A stretch of DNA of 64,000 bases. Source: Acidobacteriota bacterium (lineage in GTDB: Bacteria > Acidobacteriota > Blastocatellia > Pyrinomonadales > Pyrinomonadaceae). The notes beneath the pieces are model-generated. The model was not told the DNA's origin, made no database searches, and saw only the letters and a list, made by a program, of their open reading frames with translations. Position numbers and translations under genes: made by a program. Each line of letters opens with the position of its first letter. The stretch's first letter is position 1. The stretch spans positions 868,001 to 932,000 of the forward strand of contig JADJOS010000001.1 in assembly GCA_016713675.1 (NCBI GenBank), written 5' to 3'. This document shows, one piece after another, positions 16,084 through 26,401 of the stretch.

Positions 16084-19000
16084 CTATTGATCTGCCGTAA
16101 AATCGACATCGACCGCATCGTCCAAAAGACTGATCAGCCGCGACGGAGTCTGAAATGTATATCGCTTACTGGCGACCGTGACGACGTACGTTTCACCAAC
16201 GGTCAGGCCGTCAAGCCGGTAATAGCCAAGCGAGCTTGTTGTGACCTGTCGAGGTGCCGAGAGGTTTCCGCCCGATATCGTAACAACCGCTTTCGCCATG
16301 CCGTTTCCGCTTGCGGTGACTAGCCGCCCGCTGATCGAGGCATTCGCCGCTGTGGGCCCGAGATTGGCGCTCATCGTCCAATCGGAATAGCTCGTGACGC
16401 CGCTGACCGAGCCTGAATTATTCACTGCATCGACTGTTACCTGCGGCGGACTATGAGGATAAAAGGTGGATGTACCGCCGCTAACCTTCAATATCTGGTA
16501 CAGGCTTTCCATACCGTTTACGTCGCCGTCGAGGTAATGAAACGTTAGATTCGACGTGATTCCTGAGCCCTGCAGAGTCCAAAAACGCGAGATTGCACTC
16601 GTCGCACTCGCGTTCGGATGAATGCCCTGCTTTGCTTCCACCGTCATTTGGCCGTTTCCAGCCGTGGCGTTTACATCGACCGGCGAATATCCGCTTGCAG
16701 TGCCTACCGGAAACGTGAAGCTCGATGGCCCGGCGAATATCTTACTCATTTTTCCGTTTACCTGCCCGTCCGTCCGATCGACCGCTCCGTTCGCTCCGAT
16801 GACGAGCAGGCCGCCATTAGCACCACCAAGGCGTCGCAGCGAACTTCCGGTCGTATCGACATCGCCGCCATCGAGTTTTAAGACGCCGTCAACCGTAATC
16901 GTTTGCCCGTCACCGACGATCACGTTCTGGCCGTCACCGACGACGAGATTTGCGACGTTTACGCTCATCGAACCGAGATCAGGCGAATTTACCACGCCCG
17001 TTTCCGGGATCTCCACAAGGCCATCGGCCGTCGGAACCTGTCCGCCCTGCCAATTCGCCGGGTCGTTCCAATTGCCGTCCACCGCACCCGACCAAATGAA
17101 TACAGCCGCCGTCTGCAGCGTCAGGTCATCGTCATTGTAATCGAGCCGCAGCGACTTGCCGTTAATGTTCGGCACCGAAACCTGCGAGAACGCTCCCTGC
17201 CTCGCCATTCCGGTCAATTGCCCGTCGAATATCTTGAATTCGTCGCCCACCGTCGGCTCAAAACCGCCGGTGAAATTGACGTTTAGCCTGCCGCCGAAAT
17301 TCATCGACGCTGGAGCCATCAGTTTGTCAAAATCGGCGGCACCGCCGATGTCCATGTTCACCACGCCGGTTGTCTGATTGGTAAAATTGACCGCATTCAC
17401 ACCGGCTCCGCTGACGTTGAAAACGCCCGTCGGCCCACCAATATTCATCGTTCCGGCGTTAACGAAATTGAACTCAAACCCTGATTGATTATTGATGATT
17501 CCGGCCGTCTGATGATCGAACGTTCCGCCCGCCAGATTTGTAAATGTTGAACTGCCGGACGAACCGAAGTGCCAATCCATACCGTTTTCCAACGCGAATG
17601 TTCCCCCGTTCGAAAGCGAACCGTCGAGCGTGACATTGCTGACAATTCCGGCCGAACGTATCTTGGTCCGCAGACCGGTGCCGAGCACGACATTGCCTTT
17701 GATCGTGCCGCCTGTCCACAGAAAACCACCGCTATTGCTCGATAGGAATGTCAGCCCGTTACCGTCGAGCGTAACGCCGTTGCTTTCGCCGCCGAGTTCA
17801 AGCACGAAATTATCAGGATCACCGCTGCCCTCGAGCGTTACCGTTCCAACAGCGTCGCTTGTTCCGCCGCCGCCGTTGAGCGACAAACGGCCTCCGCCGC
17901 TCTTGATCCGCGAGTTGTTTTTGAACTCGAACTCAACACTGCCGCCCTCGATCACCCCCGAATTTATCTCGATCGTTCCGAAGTTGTTAAAGTCGTGGCC
18001 AAAAACGTCGAGATTCGTTGAACCATTACCGCCGCTCTTTTTGAAAATGCCCGATGCATTGTTGTTGAACGTCATGATACTGCTGTCGCCGTGCCGGAAC
18101 AGCGTTCCGTCCGATTGCAAAAACACAGTCCCGTTATTGTGAAAGATCAGCCCCGTATTATTGCCGCCGTCACCGACCCCGATGTTCGTGTTTTCCTGCC
18201 CTGTCCACTGCACGGTGCCATTATTGGTTACGACAGTATTCCCAAAACTGCCGCTAAAGGTCGCCTGGTCGCTTGCATCGATCAGCATCGCCGCGTCGGC
18301 CTGGATAATGAATATCGTCGGTGTTGGGCTCATATTGGCATTGCCGATCAGTCCGCCACGCCAGTCAAACGTGCCGCCCGGCAACGTCGATGTCGGCGAC
18401 AAAGCCGTCATATCTCCCGCCACATTGCCGCTCAGCATCTGCAGCGTGCCGCGGAAACTGCCCGACATCGTGCCGCCGTTGTTACGAAAAACTCCGCCGC
18501 TCTCCAGATCCGCACCGAGAAACGTGAACATCTCGTTCTGCTGGATCTCGATCTCGGTATTTGCGGCCGTCCTAAATTTGCCGCTGCTGAGGCCGTTGTG
18601 GATCAGCATCTTGCCGGTTTGAATGTCCACAAGCCCACTGTTATCAAATCGCGACAGGAACGGATAGGTCATAAAATCGGTCACGCCCGAAGTGTTACTC
18701 TTGCGGACCGTTCCGTCCGAAAAGTTGTTAAATACACTGCCAACGCCCGGAACCGACCCCTGCGACTGAAGAATATCGTCACTCAAAATATTGAATGTTC
18801 CGTGGTTGTTAAACACCGAACTTCCGATATAAAGCGTGTTGCCGCGCCAGTTAACGGTTCCGTTGTTATTGATCGTATCGATGCCGTTATTAGCGGTCTC
18901 GAGACTAACGCTCGGGTTCGAGGTGTTGGTAGTGACTTCAATATCGGTTTTGCCGTAAAGATTGATCGTCCCGTCAAAATCGGTAAAGCTGCCGACCAAA

Positions 19001-22000
19001 AACGTTCCCGTACCTTCGGTATTGATCGAACCTGCCGGAGTTCCCTCGAGCGTCACACCGCCGTAGCCGTTCCCGTCGAGCCCGCCAATTCCGGTCTCAA
19101 GCGTTGCACCGTTTGCGATCGTTACTTGTCCGGAAACTTTCTTAGTCGTCAACCCGCCGTTCAGCAGCGTGACTCCACCACCCTCGAACCGTGTCCCGTT
19201 CTTAAACTGGGCCGAGCCCAAGATCAGCAGCCGACCGGCATTCGTAGATATCGTTCCCTCGTTGTTGAGCTTCGCATTCGAAAAACTGCTGAACTGTTGA
19301 AAAACCGTGTTCGGAGCATAATTGGCTACTACCGGCTTTGTGATCACAGCTCCCGCTTTGTTATTAAAGACGCAGGTAGTCCCACCGTTCAGAAAAAGCT
19401 GGAAGTCGATCGTCGATTCGAGCCGAAGAGTCCCGAAATTATCGATCCGGCAAACGCTGTTCAGCGCGGTTGAGTCCAGAGAAATGTACTCTCCGGTCCA
19501 CACTATCGTGCCCTCATTCGTCAGCACGCCCCCGTGCAAGGCCTTGCGATCGCTGCCTTGCAGATGCAGCTCCGAACCGTTCGGGATGGTCAGATCTGCG
19601 TTATAGATCAAAGCGTTCTGATTCGCCGCACCCGCACCGTGCCAGTCCATCCGCTCAGTTACGGTTAGCTCCCCGCCATAAACCTCGCCTGCTCTATAAG
19701 TAAATCGCTTCACAGTCCGCGGCCCCGCTAAATGCACCGCCGTCGAAGTTTCGATCGTCGCGTAATCAACACACCGCGGAAACCGCCCGTTGGTCGGCTG
19801 GTTATTCACGGTCCAGTTATTCGGATTCGCCCACGAAGCATCAAAATTCGGCCCCGTTCCTGCGCCAATGCCCGTCCAAACGTAGTCAATGGTCGGCGGA
19901 GTTGCGAGAAAATTCTGGCCGGGAACGTTTGCGGCGATGCTGGGAATATTCCTGTTCGCCGGATCAAAGCTCCAGCCTGCGAGCAAAGGCGTGATCGTAT
20001 AAGTACCGCCGCGAGGAACAGGAAGCGAGAAATTCCCGGCTCCGTCGGTCGCGACGGTCGAGCCGGACGGGTTAGCCGTAATAGCGACGCCGCTAACCGT
20101 GTCACCGCAAATGTCCCTAATTGTCCCGATGATCAACGGCGGACTGATACCGACAAAATCCTGCGTTTGATCGCCTGGAAAGTTGTTGAACGTCTGACTT
20201 GGCGGGACAAATTCCCAATAGCCGAAGGTCGGTGTTACCGTGTACGTCCCCGTCTCGTGCAAGTTTGGAAATTCGTAACGACCCATAGGATTCGTCTGAA
20301 CAGTGCCCGACTGTGTTCCGCTCAAAGTGACCGTCACGCCCACGACTGGCTGGTTCGTGCCCTGTTCGCGAATAGTTCCGACCAGTTTGTGCCGCAGGCT
20401 TCGCCCCGTAAAATCGGGCACCGTTGTATTACCCGAGAGATTCATGATCAAGTGGTTGAGCGGTGTAAATTGGTGATCGCCCGATAGAGGTGACACTGTG
20501 TAGTTGCTGCCCTCGATCACATCATCGAATTGATAAATTCCGTTCGCATTTGTAACAGCCGTCTGCTCGCCGCCATTCAGGTCAACAGTTATGCCGCTGA
20601 GATTTGCTCCGCTCTGGTCTTTGATACGGCCCGAGATCTGCACCTCCCCGTTGGTCAGAAATGGGTCCGGGATCGAATAGTTGCCCGATAAGACGGGCAG
20701 CGTTAAGGTAGTGGGCGAAAATGTCGTTCCGGCCCTGCTCGGTGTTAGCGAAAACGTGCTACTGCCGGGAACGATGATCGTAAAGTTGCCGCCCGCATTC
20801 GTCGTCGTCGTTGTTCCGAGCTCATTGAGCGTGATCGTGACGCTGGGCTCAGGCTGCCCAGCCCGGTTTTGCACGTGTCCCGACACTGCGTATGCCGGTC
20901 GCAAGCTAAAGTTGGCATTCGAGATATCGAAGAAAATGTTACCAGCGGCCTCGATCTTGATCCTTGCGGCGGCATAAAATGTTGACTGGTTTCCGATATA
21001 TACCGTCTCACTTCCATCGTTCGGCGTGTTCGTGAGGATCGTCGAAAAGTTCACGCCGCCGTCAACCGAGAGGAGTATGTTTACATGCGTTGCGCTGATC
21101 GGAGGAGCGTCGGTTCCGCTCACTCGCCACTGAATGATATGGTCTGCACCACTGTTCCATACTTCACCTCCGTCAGGGACCAAAACTTTGAACGAAGGGC
21201 CGGTATTCGTAATGTAGACCGAAGTCGTATCGAGCGCGACGCCACCCGCACCGTCACGGGCAGTCACCGTAAAATCCATTGTCTGATCGACGAACGGCAT
21301 TACTTCGCCTGTGCGGAATATGCTCCCGTTGCTGGATGTATAGTTGTCCGGCGGGGAGTTGTCGTTGTTTAGGACGTAATTGATACTCGGAAAGGTTCTG
21401 GTGGGTGACGTGCTTGGCAGTCCGGCCGGAGCTCGAAACAGCGGACGATTGCCGTTGTCACCATACGGCGGATTTGAATCGCCGAGATTCGATTGCTGCC
21501 ACGAATAGGTCAGCGGTTGTCCGTCCGGATCGCTGCCCGTTGCGGTTAGAGCAAATGGCGTGTACGCCGGAACGTTATAGCCCGTACCGGCGTCTACAAA
21601 TGGCAATTGATTCACCGCGCCTATTTCCTGCCCGCAATTGCAATCTCCGGTCGTCGTCGTTAGCAGTATCTGCTCAACGCTTTTTGCGTGAAAATAGGAG
21701 TCCGAATTTTGCTGCAGATCAGCGTCACCGCAAATTCCGGCGTATGCCATGATCGTCGTCCCGCCGCCTATCTCGTACGAGGCAATATCACTTCGCCCGC
21801 CGGCAACACAAGACCCAGAGTTTATGGCGTTCCAGGTATGATTACCGCCAAATTGATGCCCGAACTCATGAGCCACATAGTCAACATCAAACGGATCGCC
21901 GACTGGCGAGGCCGTGAATGTCATTCCATTGGCCTTTCTGCCCGCAATAAAGATGTTTCCACTATTACAAACCTGTCCGATATCGCCTCGCCCGCCACTG

Positions 22001-23016
22001 CCATTTGTGCCCATTACATGCCCAATGTCGTAATTTCCGCTGCCGACCTGGCCGTCAATAATTCCTTGATTCGCCGCATAGGCTTCGTTACCCGTCATTG
22101 GCGTTCCGTCTGATTTGACATAAGGGTCGTTGGCAGCACTTGTCGGTATGATGGTCGCGCTAATTAGGAGACGGATAGCCAGATCACGTTCGTACATGAC
22201 GTTATTTCGGCTAATGGTCGTCGCGATCGCATTCGCCGCCGTAGTGCCGCGATTGAAATGAAACGAGACATAGCCCCAAGTAACACCCATCGCGAGCCGA
22301 TACGTGCGCAGCCTGTTAGGCCGGACCGGCGGCTGCGGGATCGCCTCCGAAATGTCACCACCTGTTATCTTGCGGTTCTCGCCGCCAACGCTGCAAAAAA
22401 AGCTGTCCTTGTCCGACCGAAAGTAATCGCGCTTGTTATACACGACTAACGTGTCGCGATCTGAGTTGATCGCGGGATCGATGAACAGGTTGCCCAATTG
22501 GGTCGCCTGCATCGCTCTAAAACCTTCCGACGTCATTTCAAAATGCGTCGTCGCCGTCGGATCATCAATACCAAATCCTTTATAGGTCTTGATATCAGGA
22601 TATTGGAGCGCTAGTTCGGGCGTAAAAACAGAGGATTCGAATACCCGATATTGCGAAAATCGGCCGTCCGGCAGCGGTAACGAAACAACCAGTCCGCCTC
22701 GTTCGACAGCCGTCTCAGATTCGATCGGTGCCCTCATCAGAAAGGCCCTGAACGAGGCGGCGTCCAGTTTCAGTACGCGATAGGTTCCGGGAACGAGGTG
22801 CTGGCGCATTTCCCACTTGTCGATCGTTTCCCCTTCGAACGAGGTATTTGATCCTGCCGTTTTGTCGATCCAAAATCTTTCAGAATCGTGCTTGGCTTGC
22901 CCACTGCTCACCACCGTTACACATAGGAAAAGGCTGACAACAAGAATGATCTTGAAGTATGTCGAACTGGCGGTAGTGAAATATAGCGGGCGGCGTCGAA
23001 ATACATGCGAATACAT
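16084..23016 (-). CDS. Giant secreted reprolysin-like metalloprotease with repeat-rich stalk
   Basis: A 2310-residue exported protein. A signal segment occupies residues 20-40 (YFKIILVVSLFLCVTVVSSG). The zinc motif HEFGHQFGGNH (about 383-393) with a Met-turn MAYAGICG (about 423) marks a reprolysin-type metzincin. A PKD-like region follows near 465-560, then an Ig-like segment near 620-700. Four carboxypeptidase-regulatory-like modules lie at about 705-1040 (each with G-x-V/I-x-D/N...GxY/F). A long stretch (about 1050-2000) rich in GTV/NNG/GTF rungs resembles a beta-helix adhesin, with W-x-G-G/N-W-N-D-PANW modules at both borders. One more regulatory-like module ends the protein at 2230-2310. 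It probably acts outside the cell as a protease/adhesin. No classic sorting signal is visible at the C-terminus. Confidence 0.85.
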   Translation of the reverse strand: MYSHVFRRRPLYFTTASSTYFKIILVVSLFLCVTVVSSGQAKHDSERFWIDKTAGSNTSFEGETIDKWEMRQHLVPGTYRVLKLDAASFRAFLMRAPIESETAVERGGLVVSLPLPDGRFSQYRVFESSVFTPELALQYPDIKTYKGFGIDDPTATTHFEMTSEGFRAMQATQLGNLFIDPAINSDRDTLVVYNKRDYFRSDKDSFFCSVGGENRKITGGDISEAIPQPPVRPNRLRTYRLAMGVTWGYVSFHFNRGTTAANAIATTISRNNVMYERDLAIRLLISATIIPTSAANDPYVKSDGTPMTGNEAYAANQGIIDGQVGSGNYDIGHVMGTNGSGGRGDIGQVCNSGNIFIAGRKANGMTFTASPVGDPFDVDYVAHEFGHQFGGNHTWNAINSGSCVAGGRSDIASYEIGGGTTIMAYAGICGDADLQQNSDSYFHAKSVEQILLTTTTGDCNCGQEIGAVNQLPFVDAGTGYNVPAYTPFALTATGSDPDGQPLTYSWQQSNLGDSNPPYGDNGNRPLFRAPAGLPSTSPTRTFPSINYVLNNDNSPPDNYTSSNGSIFRTGEVMPFVDQTMDFTVTARDGAGGVALDTTSVYITNTGPSFKVLVPDGGEVWNSGADHIIQWRVSGTDAPPISATHVNILLSVDGGVNFSTILTNTPNDGSETVYIGNQSTFYAAARIKIEAAGNIFFDISNANFSLRPAYAVSGHVQNRAGQPEPSVTITLNELGTTTTTNAGGNFTIIVPGSSTFSLTPSRAGTTFSPTTLTLPVLSGNYSIPDPFLTNGEVQISGRIKDQSGANLSGITVDLNGGEQTAVTNANGIYQFDDVIEGSNYTVSPLSGDHQFTPLNHLIMNLSGNTTVPDFTGRSLRHKLVGTIREQGTNQPVVGVTVTLSGTQSGTVQTNPMGRYEFPNLHETGTYTVTPTFGYWEFVPPSQTFNNFPGDQTQDFVGISPPLIIGTIRDICGDTVSGVAITANPSGSTVATDGAGNFSLPVPRGGTYTITPLLAGWSFDPANRNIPSIAANVPGQNFLATPPTIDYVWTGIGAGTGPNFDASWANPNNWTVNNQPTNGRFPRCVDYATIETSTAVHLAGPRTVKRFTYRAGEVYGGELTVTERMDWHGAGAANQNALIYNADLTIPNGSELHLQGSDRKALHGGVLTNEGTIVWTGEYISLDSTALNSVCRIDNFGTLRLESTIDFQLFLNGGTTCVFNNKAGAVITKPVVANYAPNTVFQQFSSFSNAKLNNEGTISTNAGRLLILGSAQFKNGTRFEGGGVTLLNGGLTTKKVSGQVTIANGATLETGIGGLDGNGYGGVTLEGTPAGSINTEGTGTFLVGSFTDFDGTINLYGKTDIEVTTNTSNPSVSLETANNGIDTINNNGTVNWRGNTLYIGSSVFNNHGTFNILSDDILQSQGSVPGVGSVFNNFSDGTVRKSNTSGVTDFMTYPFLSRFDNSGLVDIQTGKMLIHNGLSSGKFRTAANTEIEIQQNEMFTFLGADLESGGVFRNNGGTMSGSFRGTLQMLSGNVAGDMTALSPTSTLPGGTFDWRGGLIGNANMSPTPTIFIIQADAAMLIDASDQATFSGSFGNTVVTNNGTVQWTGQENTNIGVGDGGNNTGLIFHNNGTVFLQSDGTLFRHGDSSIMTFNNNASGIFKKSGGNGSTNLDVFGHDFNNFGTIEINSGVIEGGSVEFEFKNNSRIKSGGGRLSLNGGGGTSDAVGTVTLEGSGDPDNFVLELGGESNGVTLDGNGLTFLSSNSGGFLWTGGTIKGNVVLGTGLRTKIRSAGIVSNVTLDGSLSNGGTFALENGMDWHFGSSGSSTFTNLAGGTFDHQTAGIINNQSGFEFNFVNAGTMNIGGPTGVFNVSGAGVNAVNFTNQTTGVVNMDIGGAADFDKLMAPASMNFGGRLNVNFTGGFEPTVGDEFKIFDGQLTGMARQGAFSQVSVPNINGKSLRLDYNDDDLTLQTAAVFIWSGAVDGNWNDPANWQGGQVPTADGLVEIPETGVVNSPDLGSMSVNVANLVVGDGQNVIVGDGQTITVDGVLKLDGGDVDTTGSSLRRLGGANGGLLVIGANGAVDRTDGQVNGKMSKIFAGPSSFTFPVGTASGYSPVDVNATAGNGQMTVEAKQGIHPNASATSAISRFWTLQGSGITSNLTFHYLDGDVNGMESLYQILKVSGGTSTFYPHSPPQVTVDAVNNSGSVSGVTSYSDWTMSANLGPTAANASISGRLVTASGNGMAKAVVTISGGNLSAPRQVTTSSLGYYRLDGLTVGETYVVTVASKRYTFQTPSRLISLLDDAVDVDFTADQ

Positions 23017-23102
23017 TCTGGCTTTTCCTCGTTTTGAATTGAAATTTGGTTTCTATTCAATAACGCAGAAAAGCTAGATGAAAAGGCTCAGATTCTTTAG
23101 GT

Positions 23103-23549
23103 TTATTTTGATCGCTTAAAAAGCGAGACGATAAAGATGACGAGGAGCGTCGTCGTGATGAGAGCTGAAAGCAGGCAGAATTGGCAGAATGCGCCGATGA
23201 TAGCGGCTTGGACGTAGATGAGCCAGGCGGAGACGCCGGCCATGATAACGACCTGTGCGCCGAAGAATTTCCACATCATCCGGTTGCCGAAGATCGTGAG
23301 CAGAGCGAGCGAGAATGCTGTGAAATATGCGAGAAGGCCGAATATCGCCAGCGGCACGCCGCCGATCGTTGCCCATTGGCTGTTGAGGACCTGTTCGCAG
23401 CCTTCGAATACGCTGCACGGGACAGGCTCGGCTGTGTAATGATGGATCGTGAGATATGCCGCGTCGGCGATGCCGGCAAGCGAAACTATCGCCGCCAGGA
23501 TCGCCGCCCACGGTTTCGAACTGCTTTCTATCGAGTCTTCGTTCGTCAC
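23103..23549 (-). CDS. Vitamin K epoxide reductase (VKOR) family protein
   Basis: A 148-residue four- to five-helix membrane protein of the bacterial VKOR family, which reoxidises a DsbA-like partner by passing electrons to quinone. The active-site FCQFC (CxxC, about residues 118-122) sits in the last but one helix, and the loop cysteine pair PCSVFEGC lies after helix 1 (about 44-51). GGVPLAIFGLLAY is also typical. It overlaps the start of the upstream DsbA-like gene by four bases, so both halves of a disulfide-forming pathway are made together. It replaces DsbB, which is not seen here. Confidence 0.92.
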   Translation of the reverse strand: MTNEDSIESSSKPWAAILAAIVSLAGIADAAYLTIHHYTAEPVPCSVFEGCEQVLNSQWATIGGVPLAIFGLLAYFTAFSLALLTIFGNRMMWKFFGAQVVIMAGVSAWLIYVQAAIIGAFCQFCLLSALITTTLLVIFIVSLFKRSK

Positions 23550-24322
23550 TTGCTCGGAGTGGCCGGCGTCGCCGGGTTTGCCGCTGCAGGAGCCGCCGCC
23601 TTTGCCAATTCGGCGTCGATGATGACCTTGAGCGAATCGACCTTGACGTCGTTATACGGAACCATCACGCCGTTGATATACAGCGTCGGCGTCGAATTCA
23701 CGTTCAAAGCCCGTCCGCGGGCCATGTCCGCATCGACACGGCCTTTGGCGGCAATGCCGGCAAGGTCTGTCGTAAATTTATTCACGTCGAGCCCGATCTG
23801 TTTGGCATAATCGTTCCAGATCTGCCTGAAATTAGGATCGCTGGTCCATTTCTGCTGATTTTGGAAGAGCTGCGCTAGCATCTCCCAATATTTGCCCTGC
23901 ATCCCGGCGGCTTCGAGTGCGACGGCGGCGTCATACGACTTGTCATGCTGCGGGATCGCCAGCGGAAAATTGCGATATATGAACTTGATACGGCTGCCGT
24001 ACATCGACTTGATCTCGTTCATGATCGGAAAGGTCGCGGCACACGAACCGCACTGAAAATCGGCAAATTCCTCGATCGTAACAGTCGCGGTCGGCGAACC
24101 GGCATATTGCGGCGGCATCGCTCCCGGAGGTGCGTTGGTCGGAATAGCCGAGGTTTTTGCCGCATTCGAATTTCCCGGCTTGTTCGCTGCCGTATTGGTA
24201 TTCTTCGATCCGCCGCCGAACGCTCCGACGCCGTACAATACGGCACCGACCACCACGACCGCCAACAGCCCGATTATGATAAACGGAGCGTTGCTCTTCT
24301 TTTTCTGTACCTGTTTGCTCAT
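23546..24322 (-). CDS. Membrane-anchored DsbA-like thiol oxidoreductase
   Basis: A 258-residue protein with an N-terminal membrane anchor (about residues 12-32, PFIIIGLLAVVVVGAVLYGV) and a low-complexity linker (Asn/Ala-rich, 35-65). A DsbA/thioredoxin-like domain then carries FADFQCGSCAATFP, giving the CGSC redox site near residue 91, and the cis-Pro loop NSTPTLYING near 205. This matches the BdbD/DSBA-like family that oxidises secreted protein thiols. The last 20 residues are Ala/Pro-rich. It lies between dxs (three-base gap) and the VKOR gene (overlap), its likely reoxidation partner. Confidence 0.9.
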   Translation of the reverse strand: MSKQVQKKKSNAPFIIIGLLAVVVVGAVLYGVGAFGGGSKNTNTAANKPGNSNAAKTSAIPTNAPPGAMPPQYAGSPTATVTIEEFADFQCGSCAATFPIMNEIKSMYGSRIKFIYRNFPLAIPQHDKSYDAAVALEAAGMQGKYWEMLAQLFQNQQKWTSDPNFRQIWNDYAKQIGLDVNKFTTDLAGIAAKGRVDADMARGRALNVNSTPTLYINGVMVPYNDVKVDSLKVIIDAELAKAAAPAAANPATPATPSK

Positions 24323-24325
24323 CTT

Positions 24326-26251
24326 TTATGCTACTTTCAGCCGGCTTTTCGAGCCCCGGCCGCTTTTCAGATCTTCCAATGACGCAAGAACGCGTTTTTC
24401 GATGCCGTCGGCGTCAAGGCCGTAATCGGCGAGCAGTTTCTTCGGGTCGCCGTGCGTAACGATCTCGTCCGGCACGCCCATTCGCACCACCTTTACTTCG
24501 TCCTGCAGGCCGTTCTCCTCGAGTAGTTCCAACACTGCCGAACCAAAACCGCCAGCGAGATACGCCTCTTCGACCGTCACGATCAACTGCGTCTTGCGCG
24601 CCGTTGCGAGAATGGTCTCGGCATCAAGCGGTTTGACGAACCGAGCGTTGATAACGGTTGCCTGCACGCCGGCTTTCGCCAAATTTTCCGCAGCCTCGAC
24701 CGCCGGATATAGCATCGATCCGTACGCGATCACCGCCGCATCTTTGCCCTCGCGAAGTATCTCGGCCTTGCCGACCTCGATCAGCTTCGGCGGAGCACTG
24801 ATATCGACGCCGAAACCGTTGCCCCGCGGATATCTGATCGCCGCCGCATGTGGATATTCGATCGCCGTCAGGATCATGTCGCGAAGTTCGGCCTCGTCCT
24901 TGGGCGCCATCAGAGCGATGTTCGGATAGCCGCGGAAATACGCGATATCGAGCAGACCGTGGTGCGTCGGCCCGTCGGCACCGACGATGCCGGCACGGTC
25001 CATCGCAAACGTCACGTTCAGGTCCTGAAGACAAACGTCGTGTATCACCTGATCGAAGCCACGCTGCAAAAATGTCGAATATATCGCCGCCACCGGCTTC
25101 ATGCCTTCGCAGGCCATGCCGGCACAAAATGTCACTGCGTGCTGCTCGGCGATACCGACGTCGAACGCCCGCTCGGGAAATTTCTCGAGCACCTTATCAA
25201 CACCAGTTCCGTCCGGCATCGCGGCCGTTAGGGCGACGATCTTGTCGTCGTTGGCCATCAGCTCGCACATCGTGTCGCCAAAAACTGCGGTGTACGACGG
25301 TGCAGCTGCCTTGCCCGATTTGTACGGCAAACCTGTCTTCGGGTCGAACGGCCCGGTCGCATGATACGCGTAGTAATTTTTCTCGGGATTGGGAAATCCC
25401 TTGCCCTTGGTCGTCAGCGCGTGAACGATAACCGGGCCGTCGTCGACCTTCTTTGCCTCTTCTAACGCCCGCACGAGCATCGGCACGTTGTGGCCGTCGA
25501 CGTAGCCGATATATTTGAACCCGAGCTCGTTGACCAACGCTCCCGGCAGAACGGCCGCCGCGATCGCGTCTTTGAACGATTTCGCCGCCGCACGCAGTTT
25601 GCCGCCGATTCCGGGCACGCTCTCGAGGGCATCGCCGATCTCTTCTTTGATGTGCTGATAGCTCTGAGCTTCTTTGATGCGATTGAGATAACGCGACAGC
25701 GCACCGACCGCCGGAGCGATCGACATCTCGTTGTCGTTGAGCACGACGATCATTCGCGATTTCAGATGCCCGGCCTGATTGATCGCCTCCATCGCCATGC
25801 CGCCCGCGAGTGACGAATCGCCTATCAGCGCGCAGACGTGAAAGTCCTTGCCCTGCTTGTCCCTCGCCACGGCCATCCCCAACGCTGCCGACAGCGACGT
25901 CGAGGCGTGCCCCGCACCGAACGTGTCGTATTCCGATTCGTCACGCCGCAGAAATCCCGACAAACCGCCCGGCTGCTTGATCGTATGCAGCTGGTCGCGG
26001 CGTCCGGTCAATATCTTATGCGCGTATGCCTGATGCCCGACGTCCCACACCAGACGGTCGTCCGGCGTATCAAAAACATAATGCATCGCCACCGCCAGTT
26101 CGACCGCGCCAAGGCTTGCACCCGTATGCCCGCCGATCAGCGAACACGTGTCGATGATGAACTGACGCACCTCATCCGCGACCTCCTGCAGATCCTCGAC
26201 CTTAAGCTGCCGCAGATCGGCCGGCGAATTTATTTCGTTCAGAAATCTCAT
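24326..26251 (-). CDS. dxs: 1-deoxy-D-xylulose-5-phosphate synthase
   Basis: A 641-residue transketolase-like enzyme that condenses pyruvate and glyceraldehyde 3-phosphate in the first step of the MEP isoprenoid pathway. Signatures: HTGASLGAVELAVAMHYVF, DVGHQAYAHKILTGR, the thiamine diphosphate motif GDSSLAGGMAMEAINQAG with the distal NDN, FGAGHASTSLSAALG, the catalytic Glu in DVGIAEQHAVTF (about residue 360), and GPTHHGLLDIAYFR. The length equals the family norm. It is the first gene of a leftward operon with the DsbA-like and VKOR genes, an unusual pairing of isoprenoid and disulfide functions that may relate to quinone supply for VKOR. Confidence 0.96.
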   Translation of the reverse strand: MRFLNEINSPADLRQLKVEDLQEVADEVRQFIIDTCSLIGGHTGASLGAVELAVAMHYVFDTPDDRLVWDVGHQAYAHKILTGRRDQLHTIKQPGGLSGFLRRDESEYDTFGAGHASTSLSAALGMAVARDKQGKDFHVCALIGDSSLAGGMAMEAINQAGHLKSRMIVVLNDNEMSIAPAVGALSRYLNRIKEAQSYQHIKEEIGDALESVPGIGGKLRAAAKSFKDAIAAAVLPGALVNELGFKYIGYVDGHNVPMLVRALEEAKKVDDGPVIVHALTTKGKGFPNPEKNYYAYHATGPFDPKTGLPYKSGKAAAPSYTAVFGDTMCELMANDDKIVALTAAMPDGTGVDKVLEKFPERAFDVGIAEQHAVTFCAGMACEGMKPVAAIYSTFLQRGFDQVIHDVCLQDLNVTFAMDRAGIVGADGPTHHGLLDIAYFRGYPNIALMAPKDEAELRDMILTAIEYPHAAAIRYPRGNGFGVDISAPPKLIEVGKAEILREGKDAAVIAYGSMLYPAVEAAENLAKAGVQATVINARFVKPLDAETILATARKTQLIVTVEEAYLAGGFGSAVLELLEENGLQDEVKVVRMGVPDEIVTHGDPKKLLADYGLDADGIEKRVLASLEDLKSGRGSKSRLKVA

Positions 26252-26312
26252 GTACTAAAAAACCGCACTCGAACATTCAAATTTCGCATTTTATGCCCTA
26301 AATGTGCAAGTT

Positions 26313-26357
26313 GGCAGTGGTTGGTAGTTGGTAGCGGTAGTCGGTAGTCGGTAGTCG
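26313..26357. repeat. Heptamer tandem repeat, GGTAGTC type
   Basis: Direct copies of a seven-base unit (GGTAGTC and variants, one copy shortened to six bases) lie in the non-coding 343-base gap between dxs and the LTxxQ gene. Confidence 0.7.
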
Positions 26358-26401
26358 AAATAATAATGAACCGTTGACTAACATCGATCCCCTCCTCGCC
26401 C

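Noticed and set aside
18091..19473. A 460-codon rightward open frame opposite the giant metalloprotease gene
   Set aside because: It is antisense to the repeat-rich part of a well-supported gene, has an Arg-rich shadow composition and no recognisable domain or ribosome-binding site.
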